A DNA stretch of 64,000 bases from Shinisaurus crocodilurus (taxonomy: Eukaryota; Chordata; Lepidosauria; Squamata; Shinisauridae), in the NCBI GenBank assembly GCA_021292165.1, contig CM037878.1, positions 254,559,921-254,623,920 of the forward strand, given 5' to 3'. The translations under genes and the position numbers were made by a program. How positions within the stretch are numbered: the first letter of the stretch is position 1; each line of letters starts with the position of its first letter. Positions 48,802 to 59,639 of the stretch are shown piece after piece. The notes beneath the pieces were generated by a model, which was not told the DNA's origin, did not search any database, and saw only the letters and a program-made list of their open reading frames with translations.

Positions 48802-48964
48802 TAGAATCATAGAAAAGTAGAGTTGGAAGGGGCCTACAAGGCCATCGAGTCCAACCCCCTGCTCAATGCAGGAATCCAGGTCAAAGCATCCCTGACAGAT
48901 GGCTGTCCAGCTGCACCTTGAATGCCTCCAGACTGGGAGAGCCCACCACCTCCCTAGGTAGTTG
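48802..48964 (-). mobile_element. CR1 LINE 3' end fragment
   Basis: Nearly identical to 43287-43450 (gaaaagtagagttggaaggg, tgaatgcctccagactggga) but cut off at gtagttg. It is the same CR1 subfamily. Confidence 0.85.
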
Positions 48965-49018
48965 ATTCATCCTATACACACTTACCTAGGAGTAAATTCC
49001 ATTGAACTCAAAGGGACC
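48965..49018. mobile_element. Palindromic MITE, family 2 copy f (half)
   Basis: attcatcctatacacactta followed by cctaggagtaaattccattg and aactcaaaggga. Only the left arm and centre remain before the microsatellite. Confidence 0.55.
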
Positions 49019-49035
49019 TCTCTCTCTCTCTCTCC

Positions 49036-49067
<32 letters not shown>

Positions 49068-49068
49068 G
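49018..49068. repeat. Compound (CT)n-(TA)n microsatellite
   Basis: A CT run followed by a TA run. Confidence 0.95.
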
Positions 49069-50025
49069 AGATTGTGCTGCATGATATCTGATTCTGAAGG
49101 CAATCAGTTCCAACAATCAGTATGTGCTGTTTTTATTTTTTATTGCAAAACTGTGGTTTGTTAATTTCACATGGGGCCTTCTGGCTATTGAATTATGCAA
49201 AATAATGAACAAATATTCCATATTTACTGTGTGCAAAATCATTCAAGTGTCTACCAAACTCCCCTTTACCTGCGTTCCCCCAATCCTGTGCTAACAACAT
49301 ATCCATGAAAATGGATGCGTAGAGTTGGGGTAAAGCTCATGCCTGCTGGCCACTCTTCAACCTCTAATCATACACCTTCTGCACACAGTGCTGTGTGTCC
49401 AAGCTATATATATATATAATATATCTGTGTGTGTGTGTTTTGTATACAGAAACTGTCTCCTGCAGGTTACAGACTAGAGACAGATCCCATATGCATCCAG
49501 GTCAGACACAGATTTTACACAGGTTGTACACACAGAGCATCCAAGCTTTGTACAGAAAATTGGATGAATACTCAGAAGTTGGGGATGGGCCAGCAGACAT
49601 GATCCTTACTCTCTCCCCCATGCATGCATGTTTATTTTTCCTGTAATGTCCGTAGGGCTCCTCTGGTTTCTCATTGAAATTAGTCAGGGGTGCCCTCCCC
49701 TCCGTCCCTTTCTGAGATCCTGCCACAAAAAATGCCCCTAACGCCTTGATTTTATCAGTTTTTATGTCAGTTTTCTAGACATATGCTTACCGATCTCTCC
49801 AAGACTTATTACTGGGATTTTTTAGAATTTCATAACGTTCAACTGATGTTTTTCATTGGATTGAGATTATCTCATGGGATAACAGAACTTGCTTCAAATA
49901 CGAAAAGTCAAAAATGCACAACAGATTTTAAAATGTGAATGGTCAAACACATACAGCAGTGCCACAAAATCACGTGGCTCTCATCCACGTCCAAGCCATC
50001 GTTTCCAGAACTTGCTCCTGATATG
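49069..50025. other. Unassigned sequence, no gene seen
   Basis: Contains a short TA/TG microsatellite at 49405-49438. No gene. Confidence 0.4.
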
Positions 50026-50033
50026 GCAGCTCT

Positions 50034-50720
50034 CAGGGATGGGGACTCAGACTCCAGGCTCGACTCGTGAGTCGGACTGAGTCCCCCCTCTGACTCGAGT
50101 CAGACTCGAGTCCCAATATTTTTAATATTTCGAGACTCGACTCGACTCAGGACTCGAGACCAAGGACTCGTGTTCCAAAATCATGGTCCTCAAATGCAAC
50201 ATGGATAGGTTTTAGGAAGTACAGCAAGTTTATTTTTTAAAATCATTTTCCTAAAATGCAACCTTTCAGACATTTTGGGTTTGGCTGCCTCTGCCTGCCT
50301 ATTTGGGGTTCCCAGCCTCCTCTGCCTGCCTGGTCTCTTCTTAACCAGTTCCACAGTTTGAATTGTCCAAGACAAAGGGCACTGCCTGCCTGCTTTGGGG
50401 TTCCCTGCCTCCTCTGCCTGTCTGGTTATTTTGGGTTTGCCTGACTGGTCTGTTCTTGCCAAAATCAGTTGCAGAGTTCTGAAATAAAAAGGCACACTTC
50501 TGCCTAGAATTTATTTAAGCCACAGATCTGAAATAGCCTTATTTTGTTGGGAAAACCCCCCACTGATTTTAATAGGGACTCATGGAGTCAGCTTTGGGAG
50601 TGACTCATGACTCGTGAGTCACCATTTTGGACCAAGGACTCGGACTCGGACTCGAGACTCGGGTCCAAAGACTCGTGACTTGACTCGTGACTCGAAACCA
50701 AGGACTCTTCAACATCCCTG
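50034..50720. mobile_element. hAT-type element with GACTCG sub-terminal repeats
   Basis: Starts cagggatgggg and ends catccctg. gcagctct is duplicated perfectly on both sides (50026-50033 and 50721-50728). Both ends are packed with GACTCG/CGAGTC words in both orientations (50041-50170 and 50570-50706), likely transposase-binding repeats. The middle has a CTGCCTGCCT-rich direct repeat. No transposase is encoded, so it depends on an autonomous element elsewhere. Confidence 0.88.
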
Positions 50721-50728
50721 GCAGCTCT

Positions 50729-51597
50729 CTAATTTCTCCGCATATTAAGCCTATTCCCACAAGACCATGATTGAATTGGGAAGATTGAACTGCATCATCC
50801 CTAACAGGAAAATATTTCTTAAGTATTTGTTGCTGAAGGATCTTGTGTGCATGCGTGCGTGCGTGTGGAAATATTTAACTAAATGTGTCCCAGAATAAAA
50901 AATTCTAGCAGGCAAGATTGCCATAAGTGCCAGCTGGTAAATACATTATCTGGTACAGAAATTAATTAATTAAAAGAAGACAGGGTTTTTCACAACTCCA
51001 TTTTTCCCTTTTATGACATGTCATTAAGAATGACTGAATAGCTACCCTCCTGCTATTTTTCAGGCATTTTAGCAGCTGCTCTCCTATCCTGAAATGGTTA
51101 TTTTCTGGTTTTAAGAACTTCCTTTTCTTCTCCCTCTTTTTGTTTGTTTGTAGGCAGGATTGATTTACCTGCATGAGAAAATACCCCCCTCCCCTTTCTT
51201 CCAGTAAGCATGGATAAATTTCCAGTAGCAAGAGACTCAAAGTCACACAAATTATATTTACTACAGAGAAAGTCAAATTTATTGTGGAATCATTTAATTT
51301 GTCTGCTGTTCCTTATCTCCCCAAAGCAAACCTACTCTTTAGGTATAAGGAGAATATCTATCCCAGACCATTAAGTTCCATAACTTAGTGAGGAATCCCT
51401 CACGGTTTTCTCACTTGTCTTAGGAGTGCATGAGGAATTTAGTCTTTGTGAATTCTGACATGAACAGACCTGATCCACACTTCCTAGGCTAACATGCAAG
51501 TCGGAACATAGCTATCCATCAAACTTTGCACTTCTCAGAACATTGCAATTCAGTTCTTGGCACAGAAATGTATCATAATGCACATTAATAAAATGCA
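50729..51597. other. Unassigned sequence, no gene seen
   Basis: The 104-codon minus frame at 50962-51276 has no domain. A (TGCG) patch lies at 50851-50866. Confidence 0.4.
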
Positions 51598-51599
51598 TA

Positions 51600-51857
51600 C
51601 AGGCAGTCCCCGAGTTAAGTACATCTGACTTACAGATGACCCATACTTAAGAACGGACTTCTGGGTCCCCCCAGTGCTATGTCATTTACGTAGCCTACAT
51701 AGCATAGTATACTATGCAATTTGCGTAAGTTATGCAATTTGCGTAAATGCCGATTTCTCCCCCCCCCCCAGAATGCTATGGTGTTCCAACTTACATACAA
51801 ATTCAACTTAAGGACATCCTTAGGAACAGAACTCGTTCGTAACATGGGGACTGCCTG
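51600..51857. mobile_element. pogo/Tigger-like (Tc1-mariner) MITE
   Basis: Ends caggcagtccccgagtta and taacatggggactgcctg form inverted repeats with 12 perfect outer bases. TA precedes the left end and CA follows the right, which fits a decayed TA duplication. Internal blocks 'tatgcaatttgcgtaa' are repeated in tandem (51714 and 51731). The CAGGCAGTCC terminus is typical of pogo-like elements. Confidence 0.7.
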
Positions 51858-51859
51858 CA

Positions 51860-52113
51860 TTTTAAAATAAAATTAATTAAGAAATACATTTATTGATAGA
51901 AAATACATTTAGGAATGCATATTTTAAGAGAAAATATGTTCAAAAATACATATTTTGTATGTATTTTGGTAGTCTATTACATGCACATTTTGTTTAAAAA
52001 CAAAACCAAACCAAATACAGATTAATGTGTAAATGGGACAGAATGGACTTATGAGTGAATGCATGCAAAAATGACATGGATCAGAAATAGACTGATCCAT
52101 CAATCCCTAATTT
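51860..52113. repeat. AT-rich dispersed repeat, copy 2
   Basis: Repeated 'aaaatacat' words, ending 'gatccatcaatccctaa', resemble 37470-37958. Diverged. Confidence 0.35.
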
Positions 52114-53232
52114 ACCTGCTGTTTTAAGGATTAAAAGGATGGTTAGAGAGGGATACAAAGGTGACTAGTTCCAACCATTCATTGAACAGGGAATACAAGC
52201 TGAGGTGGAAGGTTATATTTTTATCTCATTTTTTAATCTCAAAGAAGTCCCTTCTATAGTATGTTGCCCTGAGCCAACTGAATATAAATTAAAAATAAAT
52301 AAATAAAAGTGCCACCCAAAGGTTAACTATTTTTATTTCCCAAGATGACTAGATACTAATCCATCACTGGAGGCACTTCCAAGCCACAGCCATTTATTCA
52401 AACAAATACATTGGTTTTAGTTGAAGCATGGCTAATAGGAACTGTAAATTAGCTCGCTCAAGAACAGCCACAAAGCCTGCCAGATGGGGCACTGAGAGAG
52501 AAATGAACATGTGTGTTATTCTGTACGGAAATCAAGTCAGGAGACCGGCTGCACTTGTAAAGAGATAAAGCATGCCTACAGTTGTCCAAAGGCGAGGGAT
52601 TCTTTGCTTCCATGGTTTGAGGAGTCAACAGGAGGGTGGGGCAGGGAAATAGTGAAATTATTTAAGAGTTTGTGCAAACCTAGTTAGGCCCTGAGCAGTT
52701 AGGCATACGGAGGACTTCAAAGAACTCATGGAAAGAAAGGGAGAGGATCCTGCAGGTAGACTAACTCATCCAGCAACACATGAAATAGGAGCCAAGCACT
52801 GAGGCACAAGAAACAACTGGGGAGAGGTCAGCATGAAGCAAAACAGAAGGGAAAGAGGTGACTGGAAGGGAGGCAATTGAAGAAAATTAGCAATGGTAAT
52901 AACTTGCTGCTCCTGAGGAAAAGACTTGAAACTTATTTCTGCATTTCATCTGCTGTATTTTATACATGAACAAAACACTATAAAAACACATATTACATCA
53001 AATTAAGTAGGCCTCATGGTGTGTAGCATAGTCTCCAATTGCCCAGAAAATGCCGGGACCCTCAGGAAAACCCTTAAGCCATCAAGGCTTTGTCATGCAG
53101 AGTCCCGAATTCCCCTGCCTCCTGCAACTGCAGCTACTTAAAGGGGTCATGGGCAAAATTGCAGCTAGGCTGGAACAGCTGCAGTAAGCAGGGAGGGAAC
53201 AGACTCTACTAAGCTGCGAGGGCCAGGCGAGG
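52114..53232. other. Unassigned sequence, no gene seen
   Basis: A short LINE/SINE tail (ttgccctgagccaactgaat plus AAATAAATAAATAAA, 52262-52307) is the only recognisable piece. Confidence 0.4.
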
Positions 53233-53294
53233 GTGTGTGTGTGTGTGTGCACGTGTGCACGTGTGCACGTGTACACGTGTACGTGCGCGCACGC
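53233..53294. repeat. Alternating purine-pyrimidine tract with four CACGTG motifs
   Basis: (GT)n passes into an 8-bp tandem with CACGTG at 53250, 53258, 53266 and 53274, then GTACGTGCGCGCACGC. The whole tract alternates purine and pyrimidine, which favours Z-DNA. CACGTG is the E-box bound by bHLH factors. Function is unproven. Confidence 0.8.
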
Positions 53295-54146
53295 TCTACC
53301 TGCTGCCTCTGCTGCACATTGCTGTGGGAAAGGGATTAGCTGGGTGAAAGCCTGGACCAATGGAGGGGTGAATGAGGGAATCTATCACATGATTCCTATC
53401 TTTATATTGCGAAGGATTTTATTTCCTAACAGAGCTGCCTCTTTGCCTCTAACAGGTGAGTTTACAGTGTGAGAAGGAAATGCAAGATACTTCCCCTTCT
53501 CTCTGAAGCTCCATGTTTGGGGGTGTGGGGTGAGTGGGTAAGCTTCACCTGTTGAATTTGTGCCAATCCTGACAATTTTAAAAGAAAAAGAAAGATTGCC
53601 CTGCAAGCACTGACCCCCCACCCATGAAAAACACCAGATATCAAGAATTAAGGGTTTAAGTAAGGTAAAAAAAATATTACAAAAGCCACTTATAAAATAT
53701 TATCAAATAATATATAATATAATAATGCAATCATTATATAAGATTTTGTGTGTTTTCTCTAATAACTTTTGTACTTGACCATCCCCTTTGGTTGCCTGGC
53801 CATACCTTTGGCCACACCCTCATGTTGCCTGGCCACACCCTCTTGATCACACCTTCATGTTGCTTAACCATACCTCTTACAAATTCACATGTGTGTCCCT
53901 ATTTTCATCTGTGAAATGTTGGAGAGTATGGTGTAGATGGAGCGAGGCCCTGGCCATACTGCTCTCATTTGGGGGAATGGGTGTCCTGCTTCAGACACCA
54001 GGATGCCGCAATGGTCGCTCACTTCTCCACAAAGTTGACACGTGTCCAAAAATACACTTTCTCTTAAGATCTAAGGTACTAGGCTGTTAACACAGCATAT
54101 GCTCCCATCCCGGTGGGAAAACAAACAGAGGTCCATATATGATTAG
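53295..54146. other. Unassigned sequence, no gene seen
   Basis: A short direct repeat of 'ccacaccctcatgttgc'-like words lies at 53797-53870. No gene. Confidence 0.4.
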
Positions 54147-54481
54147 CAGTGCTTCTCAAATAGTGGGGCGGGCCCCCCAGGGGGGGCGCGAGGCTCCGTA
54201 AAGGACCTCAGTTAAAAGTTTTTTTTAATATTGTGTTCCTTTAAATCCTGTGCTCCTTTAAATCTTTTCTGCTACAGTTAATAAAGCTATTCTTTGTTGT
54301 AAATTGATCCACATTTCTTTCTTTTTTTATTCTCTTATACGTTAATAAGGATACAGTGTTATGCAGAGGTGTACTTATAACAATTTTATAGACAAATGAT
54401 ACTATTTACTGTCGCGCGGGGGGCGCGAAATGTTTTCTTCTTCCTAGGGGGGGCATGACAGAAAATAATTGAGAAGCACTA
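54147..54481. mobile_element. hAT-type MITE
   Basis: cagtgcttctcaaatagtgg at the left pairs with ttgagaagcacta at the right. Inside each end is a GGGGGGCGCG-type block (54181 and 54417) in the same orientation. The duplication is not clean (gattag / gattac). Confidence 0.65.
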
Positions 54482-55134
54482 GATTACAGGGACCAGAGCT
54501 GTTGTCAACTGTGTGTAAATATCTCCTTTTGGGGCTGGCTCTCCAAGCAACAAGACATTCGGGCCATGTCCCCAGGGAAAGACTGCCCACATTTGGGAGA
54601 TGAGGCCATGAATTTTTAGAATGTATCAAAATAGGAGAGGGAGTTTCCCTCAACACTGATGCTGGAAATTCCCACTTCCTCAGAAACTGTTCCATCTTGC
54701 TATTACCTCCATGGCCTGGGAAGTTCACAATGCCATTCTGAGACAAGGACTTTACCCAGATGCCCCATTGGAAACAACAGCTGAACTAGACCAGGCGCTT
54801 TAAACTGGAAGAGACTTCTCCCAGTAGAGACCAAGGTAGCTTCCCAAACTGAGCATAAGCCCTGTTTAGGTCTCAGTCTGGGGTTCTCTGCTGCTGAAGC
54901 AACATTTGAGCCTGTTTTGTTTTGTTTTTAAAATCAAACTTCAACCTGAACTCCATATGGTGGTATTCAGGCTGCCACCTGGAATTTGAACCTTGCCTTG
55001 CTGAAAACTGAATTTTGATTTGCTTTGCAATGCCAGAGGCAAATGGGGACATGCAAGAACCGAATAATGGATTCTCATCCAACAACAGCCTGGTTTATTA
55101 CCTGTCCATTGGCTAAGAACTCCTCTGTACCCTG
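54482..55134. other. Unassigned sequence, no gene seen
   Basis: No gene or named repeat. Confidence 0.4.
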
Positions 55135-55625
55135 GACATTTGGTGACTGACTTGCGTCAAGTTTAGTACTCTTATCTGTTTTTTGTTTTATCCAATATAA
55201 CAGTGGATAACAAATTGTCTGAATATCCAGTCCTGTTTTAAATTCTGTTAACCACTTAGCCACAATTATATCTCTTGACAGTGAGTTCCACTGATGCACA
55301 TTTATGCATTTTGAAAAAAAAGTACTTTCTTTATGCAGTTGCATTTTTAAATTTTAAATTTAATTGTCGGCTGCTTTTCTGTTCTGCTAAGAGGGTAAAT
55401 AGAAGTTGCTGATTGACCTTCATTATTTTCACACCTCTGTCTCCTCCTGTTTGTCTCTGCTGAAGTAAATACTACTAATCTTTTTAATCTCTCTTTTATG
55501 AGGAAGCCTGTTAAAGACTCTAATCATCCCTGTTGTCCTTCTCTGAGTTCTTTCTATTTTTACTGTCTTTCCTTTTGGAGAAGGGGGGTGACCAGAATCT
55601 TGCATAGTATACAAAACATGTTTCT
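55135..55625 (-). mobile_element. Decayed CR1-like LINE fragment
   Basis: Plus-strand text such as agtgagttccactgatgcac, gactctaatcatccctgttg and tccttctctgagttctttct reads, on the minus strand, like the end of a CR1-type ORF2 (for example HKESTFFSKCINVHQWNSLS). It has many frame breaks. Confidence 0.5.
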
Positions 55626-57491
55626 CATTCATTTATATAACTGTTCATTATCCCCCATCCACATCTTTCCTTTCTCCATTTATTTTATTATATTTAACAC
55701 ACACACACACACACACCGCTATGCAGGGGTATAAAAAAAAAAAAAAACCTCCCAAAATGTAGGTGCAGAAAACACACACACACTAAATCATGGGTGACAA
55801 ACCTGAGGTATTTATACTCAGGCCAGGAGAGTCTTTCTGGAAGCTCCACTCCCTCAGGTGCTGTATCTGGTTGCAAAAGGGTCAGCGGCTCCCCCCCCCC
55901 CCATAGGCATTGGCTTCTCCTGGGGAGTGAAGGTTGGAGGAGTGAGGAGCCAGATGCAGACTGCTCCTCAGGGTCTTCCTGTTCATTAGAGGAGGCTGAG
56001 GTCCACTTCTCAGAGTCAGAGGCATGTGGATAAGATATGAGATCCATGGTAGTGGACCCCAGTTCAAAAGGACCCAGGACCAGCATCAAGGCCAGGCATG
56101 GTTGGGCACCTACCGAGGATCCACACCCCAGCAGGGGTCCACTGGCAAAAGCCCCCTGGAGTTGCTTCTCCTCTTCACCATTGCAACTTACTTGTTCACC
56201 TGACTCCTGCTATGGCTCAGACAATGGTGGTGGTGGTGTGAGAAGGAACAGGAACAGTAGATGCCACTGCCTACTTGCTCACTGGCTCTCTCCTTGTCAA
56301 GCAAGCACATGGTAACAATGAAGAGGAGGAGCAAGGAGCAAGGACCAGGGACTGGTTCTGGTGACTACTTAGAGTTGCTGTCGCTGGAGACTTCCATCTC
56401 CAAGGCCTTCCAGTCCTGGTCCATGACAAATTATGGCAGACTTGCTAATAAGATTGACCACCAATCTCCTAAGTTATCAAAAAATACTCTTGCATTTCCT
56501 GCTATGCCTTTCTAAACCTCAGACATTGACTCTTTTTCTCTCCCTTGGCTAGGAAAAAGGGTGATCAACTAAACTAAGCAGTTTAAAATCCAATTGATTT
56601 CAATGGGAGAGGTTTCAACACATCCTACCCTCCCACTTTTGAATCCCATTAAACTTTAGCTAGATTGTAACCAAATAGTTTTTGGGATACAAACCTTGCA
56701 CAAAGAAAAATATGAGGAAGTACTTCAGCTCCTACAATGTATTTACTTCTTATCACATGTATGGTATACCCAAATTTATGATCTACTATCAATAAAAAGC
56801 AGTAGACTGCTGACTGAAACTCATAGTGGGTTTTGAAAGCACTTTTAAAAAATGCAATAAATGTTTTCCTTTCATGACTTTCAAATGTGCATGTACTCTC
56901 GATATTTCATTTTTTAAAAAGAATGGTTAACAAAAACTGATAACCAAAAATGTTTGATTTCCAGCAGGAAAAAATATACCAGTACTGACAAGCCTTGGTT
57001 TCATTTATCAAAAGTTGCTTTCCTTTTTTTTAGAAAATAGAAAGATTTTTATCAGGATGGAAAATCTTTCATAATTTTTTATTTGGAAAAATGATTGTTT
57101 GAAAAAAGGAAACTGTTTCCATTAGAAAACTTTTGATGGACTCATTGTAGATGTGGCTCTGTAGGTAGCAATATACTTAGAATGAAGCAATACATTTCGA
57201 AGAGAACCGGGGAGGATAATCAATCTAGAGGTTGGTTTATCAGATGAAAATGCTAGACTTCTGTGCATCTATGGGAGATAGGCCTGTTTAGTATTTTGCT
57301 CATGATGTCTTCCCCTACCCCCATGAACTGAAATGACTGTCCTCTAGAATCAGAGTATTCTTAGTCTACTCTGCTCACAAATACCTACTTAAACAATAGC
57401 TCTCGAGATCACACTAAGGGCTCCATTCTGCGCCCCATCTATCCTCTGGTGTGGCTTGGAATCTTCCCTTTCCCTTGAGCACAGTATATCA
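55626..57491. other. Unassigned sequence, no gene seen
   Basis: (AC)n at 55699-55717 and A14 at 55733-55746. A minus-strand frame at 55694-56089 is acidic and serine-rich at first sight, but part of it is microsatellite. A fragment of an LTR element is possible for 55790-56500 but not demonstrable. Confidence 0.35.
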
Positions 57492-57626
57492 CAGCCTTCC
57501 TCAACCTGGTGCCCTCCAGTTGTTTCAGACTTCAATCCCATCAGCCGTAGCCAATATGGATAATGTCCAGGAATTCTGGGATCTCTAATCCAAAACATCT
57601 GGAGGGCACCGTGTTGGGGAAGGCTG
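57492..57626. mobile_element. Palindromic MITE, family 4
   Basis: cagccttcctcaacctggtg pairs with caccgtgttggggaaggctg. Inside, ccctccag pairs with ctggaggg. Flanks gtatatca/gtatagag agree at 5 of 8 positions. Confidence 0.7.
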
Positions 57627-57841
57627 GTATAGAGTCTATACTCTGCTCAAAAGAGAAAATTTCAGGTCACATCAGCCACGGTGCTTATTAATCTGTTTTT
57701 ATGTGGATGTGTGTGTTTGAAAAACATTTGGCTCCATTAGCTAGTGCAGTGCAACATTTCCATTATTTTCCTTCAGTCAAGAGAAAAACAGAGACATGCA
57801 AATAGGGGGCATGATCATCATAGAGTGCCACAATTAAATAC

Positions 57842-58244
57842 AATCCAGTGTAGCTGCCTGTAACCCACTGAACTCATAGAAAGAACCACACCAGCTGTGA
57901 CGGCAGAGGGCGGACGCTCCGAAGTTGGAGTCGCAGCTCCGACCTTGGAGTGTTTTTCCAAGGCTGGAGCTGGGACTCCAACTTTCTGTATGAGCATTTA
58001 GACAGCATCTAGTGACCATAGGATTGCACCATCAATAGCCTGAGTTTTGCTACTGTTGGAAGTTTTGTAGCTGCCAAGTGCTGAGTTGGAAAGGGGGAAA
58101 AGGAAAACTCCCCAAGATCAGCACCCCATCTTGTGCAAGCCACAATGCAAGTACATTTGTTTAAACATTAGCACAGTGTTCTCCAACCTTGGGTCCCCAG
58201 ATGTTTTTGGCCTACAACTCCCAACATGCCCCAGCCAGGACCCA
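57842..58244 (-). repeat. Inverted duplication, left arm (403 bp)
   Basis: This arm is the reverse complement of 59086-59487 with only about three differences visible by eye. It contains a member of the repeat family also found at 32705-33173 (cacaccagctgtgacggcag and the ggagtcgcagctccgacctt hairpin). It also contains 71 bp of a family 3 MITE that is cut at its inner edge, 58244. Confidence 0.9.
58174..58244. mobile_element. Truncated family 3 MITE in the left arm
   Basis: Begins cagtgttctccaaccttggg after cattagca (58166-58173) but stops at ccagccaggaccca with no right terminus or second duplication. The matching element in the right arm is complete. Confidence 0.85.
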
Positions 58245-59069
58245 GATAAACTCTGAAAGTCCAAGTATGTGTGAGACAGCGCAAGATTGAGACGGGAAAT
58301 AAGCTTCACACTGTCGTTTTGTCCCAGAATTAATGTGGATATAGTCAACCATTTACCACATGGCAACTTCCTATGGTCTGCATGTGTTCACTTAGTAAGC
58401 CAGTTATCTGCAACATCCTGCCAGGTGTCCATGGGGAAATGTGCATGCATATTCACACTAAGGAAGACTCCATTCCTTATATTCATGGGATTCCAGCCAT
58501 GTCTTAGGGCTGCTTCCCCTGTTTTCAAGCTATTTTATTTCTGTGTCTAAAAATGGGAATGGTTTAAACTCATGACTTCTTTAAGCAGAGACAGGAAACA
58601 GGGTCATATTCAATCAGGTGTGACTCCAGAAAAAAAACAAGTAAATAATAAATAAACTTGTGTGAGTGATCCATGAAGTTACTCCTGAATCTAAAAACAT
58701 AACATGGAAAGAGTTTATCCTCATAGCTTCTTCTGCTAAATAACATGTCATAAATGTGGGAGTCGCCCAACCATTTAGAATACACTCATTTTTAAAAAAT
58801 GAAAGCATATAAACCCCTCCCTCGTTACATTTCTAAACCCTGGAGTGACTTGTAGGAAGATTCCTGAAATTTGTAGATATAGGTATATGAAAAATGAAAA
58901 TCCACTGTCTATTTGATTTGGTAGGTAGTGATAATTTGTTTCACATTTTTTATTGCCATTGTGCCATTTATTCCAGAAGGAAGGAGTGTAGTCTCCTTGA
59001 CATGTACTTTCCCTCATCTAAGGGCAGAACTAGACATTACGTGTTGAGTTATTCTCCTTTCTGCTAATG
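58245..59069. other. Spacer of the inverted duplication
   Basis: About 0.83 kb of unassigned sequence between the arms. Short frames on both strands have no domain. No transposase is seen here. Confidence 0.5.
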
Positions 59070-59156
59070 CAGTGTTCTCCAACCTTGGGTCCTGGCTGGG
59101 GCATGCTGGGAGTTGTAGGCCAAAAACATCTGGGGACCCAAGGTTGGAGAACACTG
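59070..59156. mobile_element. Family 3 hAT-type MITE, complete, in the right arm
   Basis: cagtgttctccaaccttggg ... ggttggagaacactg with the perfect 8-bp duplication tgctaatg on both sides (59062-59069 and 59157-59164). The inner part is slightly shorter than the copy at 44714. Confidence 0.9.
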
Positions 59157-59487
59157 TGCTAATGTTTAAACAAATGTACTTGCATTGTGGCTTGCACAAG
59201 ATGGGGTGCTGATCTTGGGGAGTTTTCCTTTTCCCCCTTTCCAACTCAGCACTTGGCAGCTACAAAACTTCCAACAGTAGCAAAACTCAGGCTATTGATG
59301 GTGCAATCCTATGGTCACTAGATGCTGTCTAAATGCTCATACAGAAAGTTGGAGTCCCAGCTCCAGCCTTGGAAAAACACTCCAAGGTCGGAGCTGCGAC
59401 TCCAACTTCGGAGTGTCCGCCCTCTGCCGTCACAGCTGGTGTGGTTCTTTCTATGAGTTCAGTGGGTTACAGGCAGCTACACTGGAT
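59086..59487 (+). repeat. Inverted duplication, right arm (402 bp)
   Basis: It matches the left arm up to ggttacaggcagctacactg and 'gat' (59487), after which the sequences part. An internal imperfect hairpin (gttggagtcccagctcc / ggagctgcgactccaac) lies around 59347-59406. Confidence 0.9.
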
Positions 59488-59639
59488 CGCGCTGTCCACC
59501 TCTTATACTTCCATAGAGACACCACCAGCTTCTTATTAAAATTAGAGGGGGCAGGGGAGAGAGAAACAAACACGGGTAGCACATTCAGCAATATTTTAAG
59601 ACTTAGAGGTGGGACAAACCAAAAAAAATCAAGATATGA

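Noticed and set aside
55694..56089. 131-codon minus-strand frame as a gene
   Set aside because: It includes the AC microsatellite and an A-run, and no domain is visible. An LTR-element fragment could not be shown.
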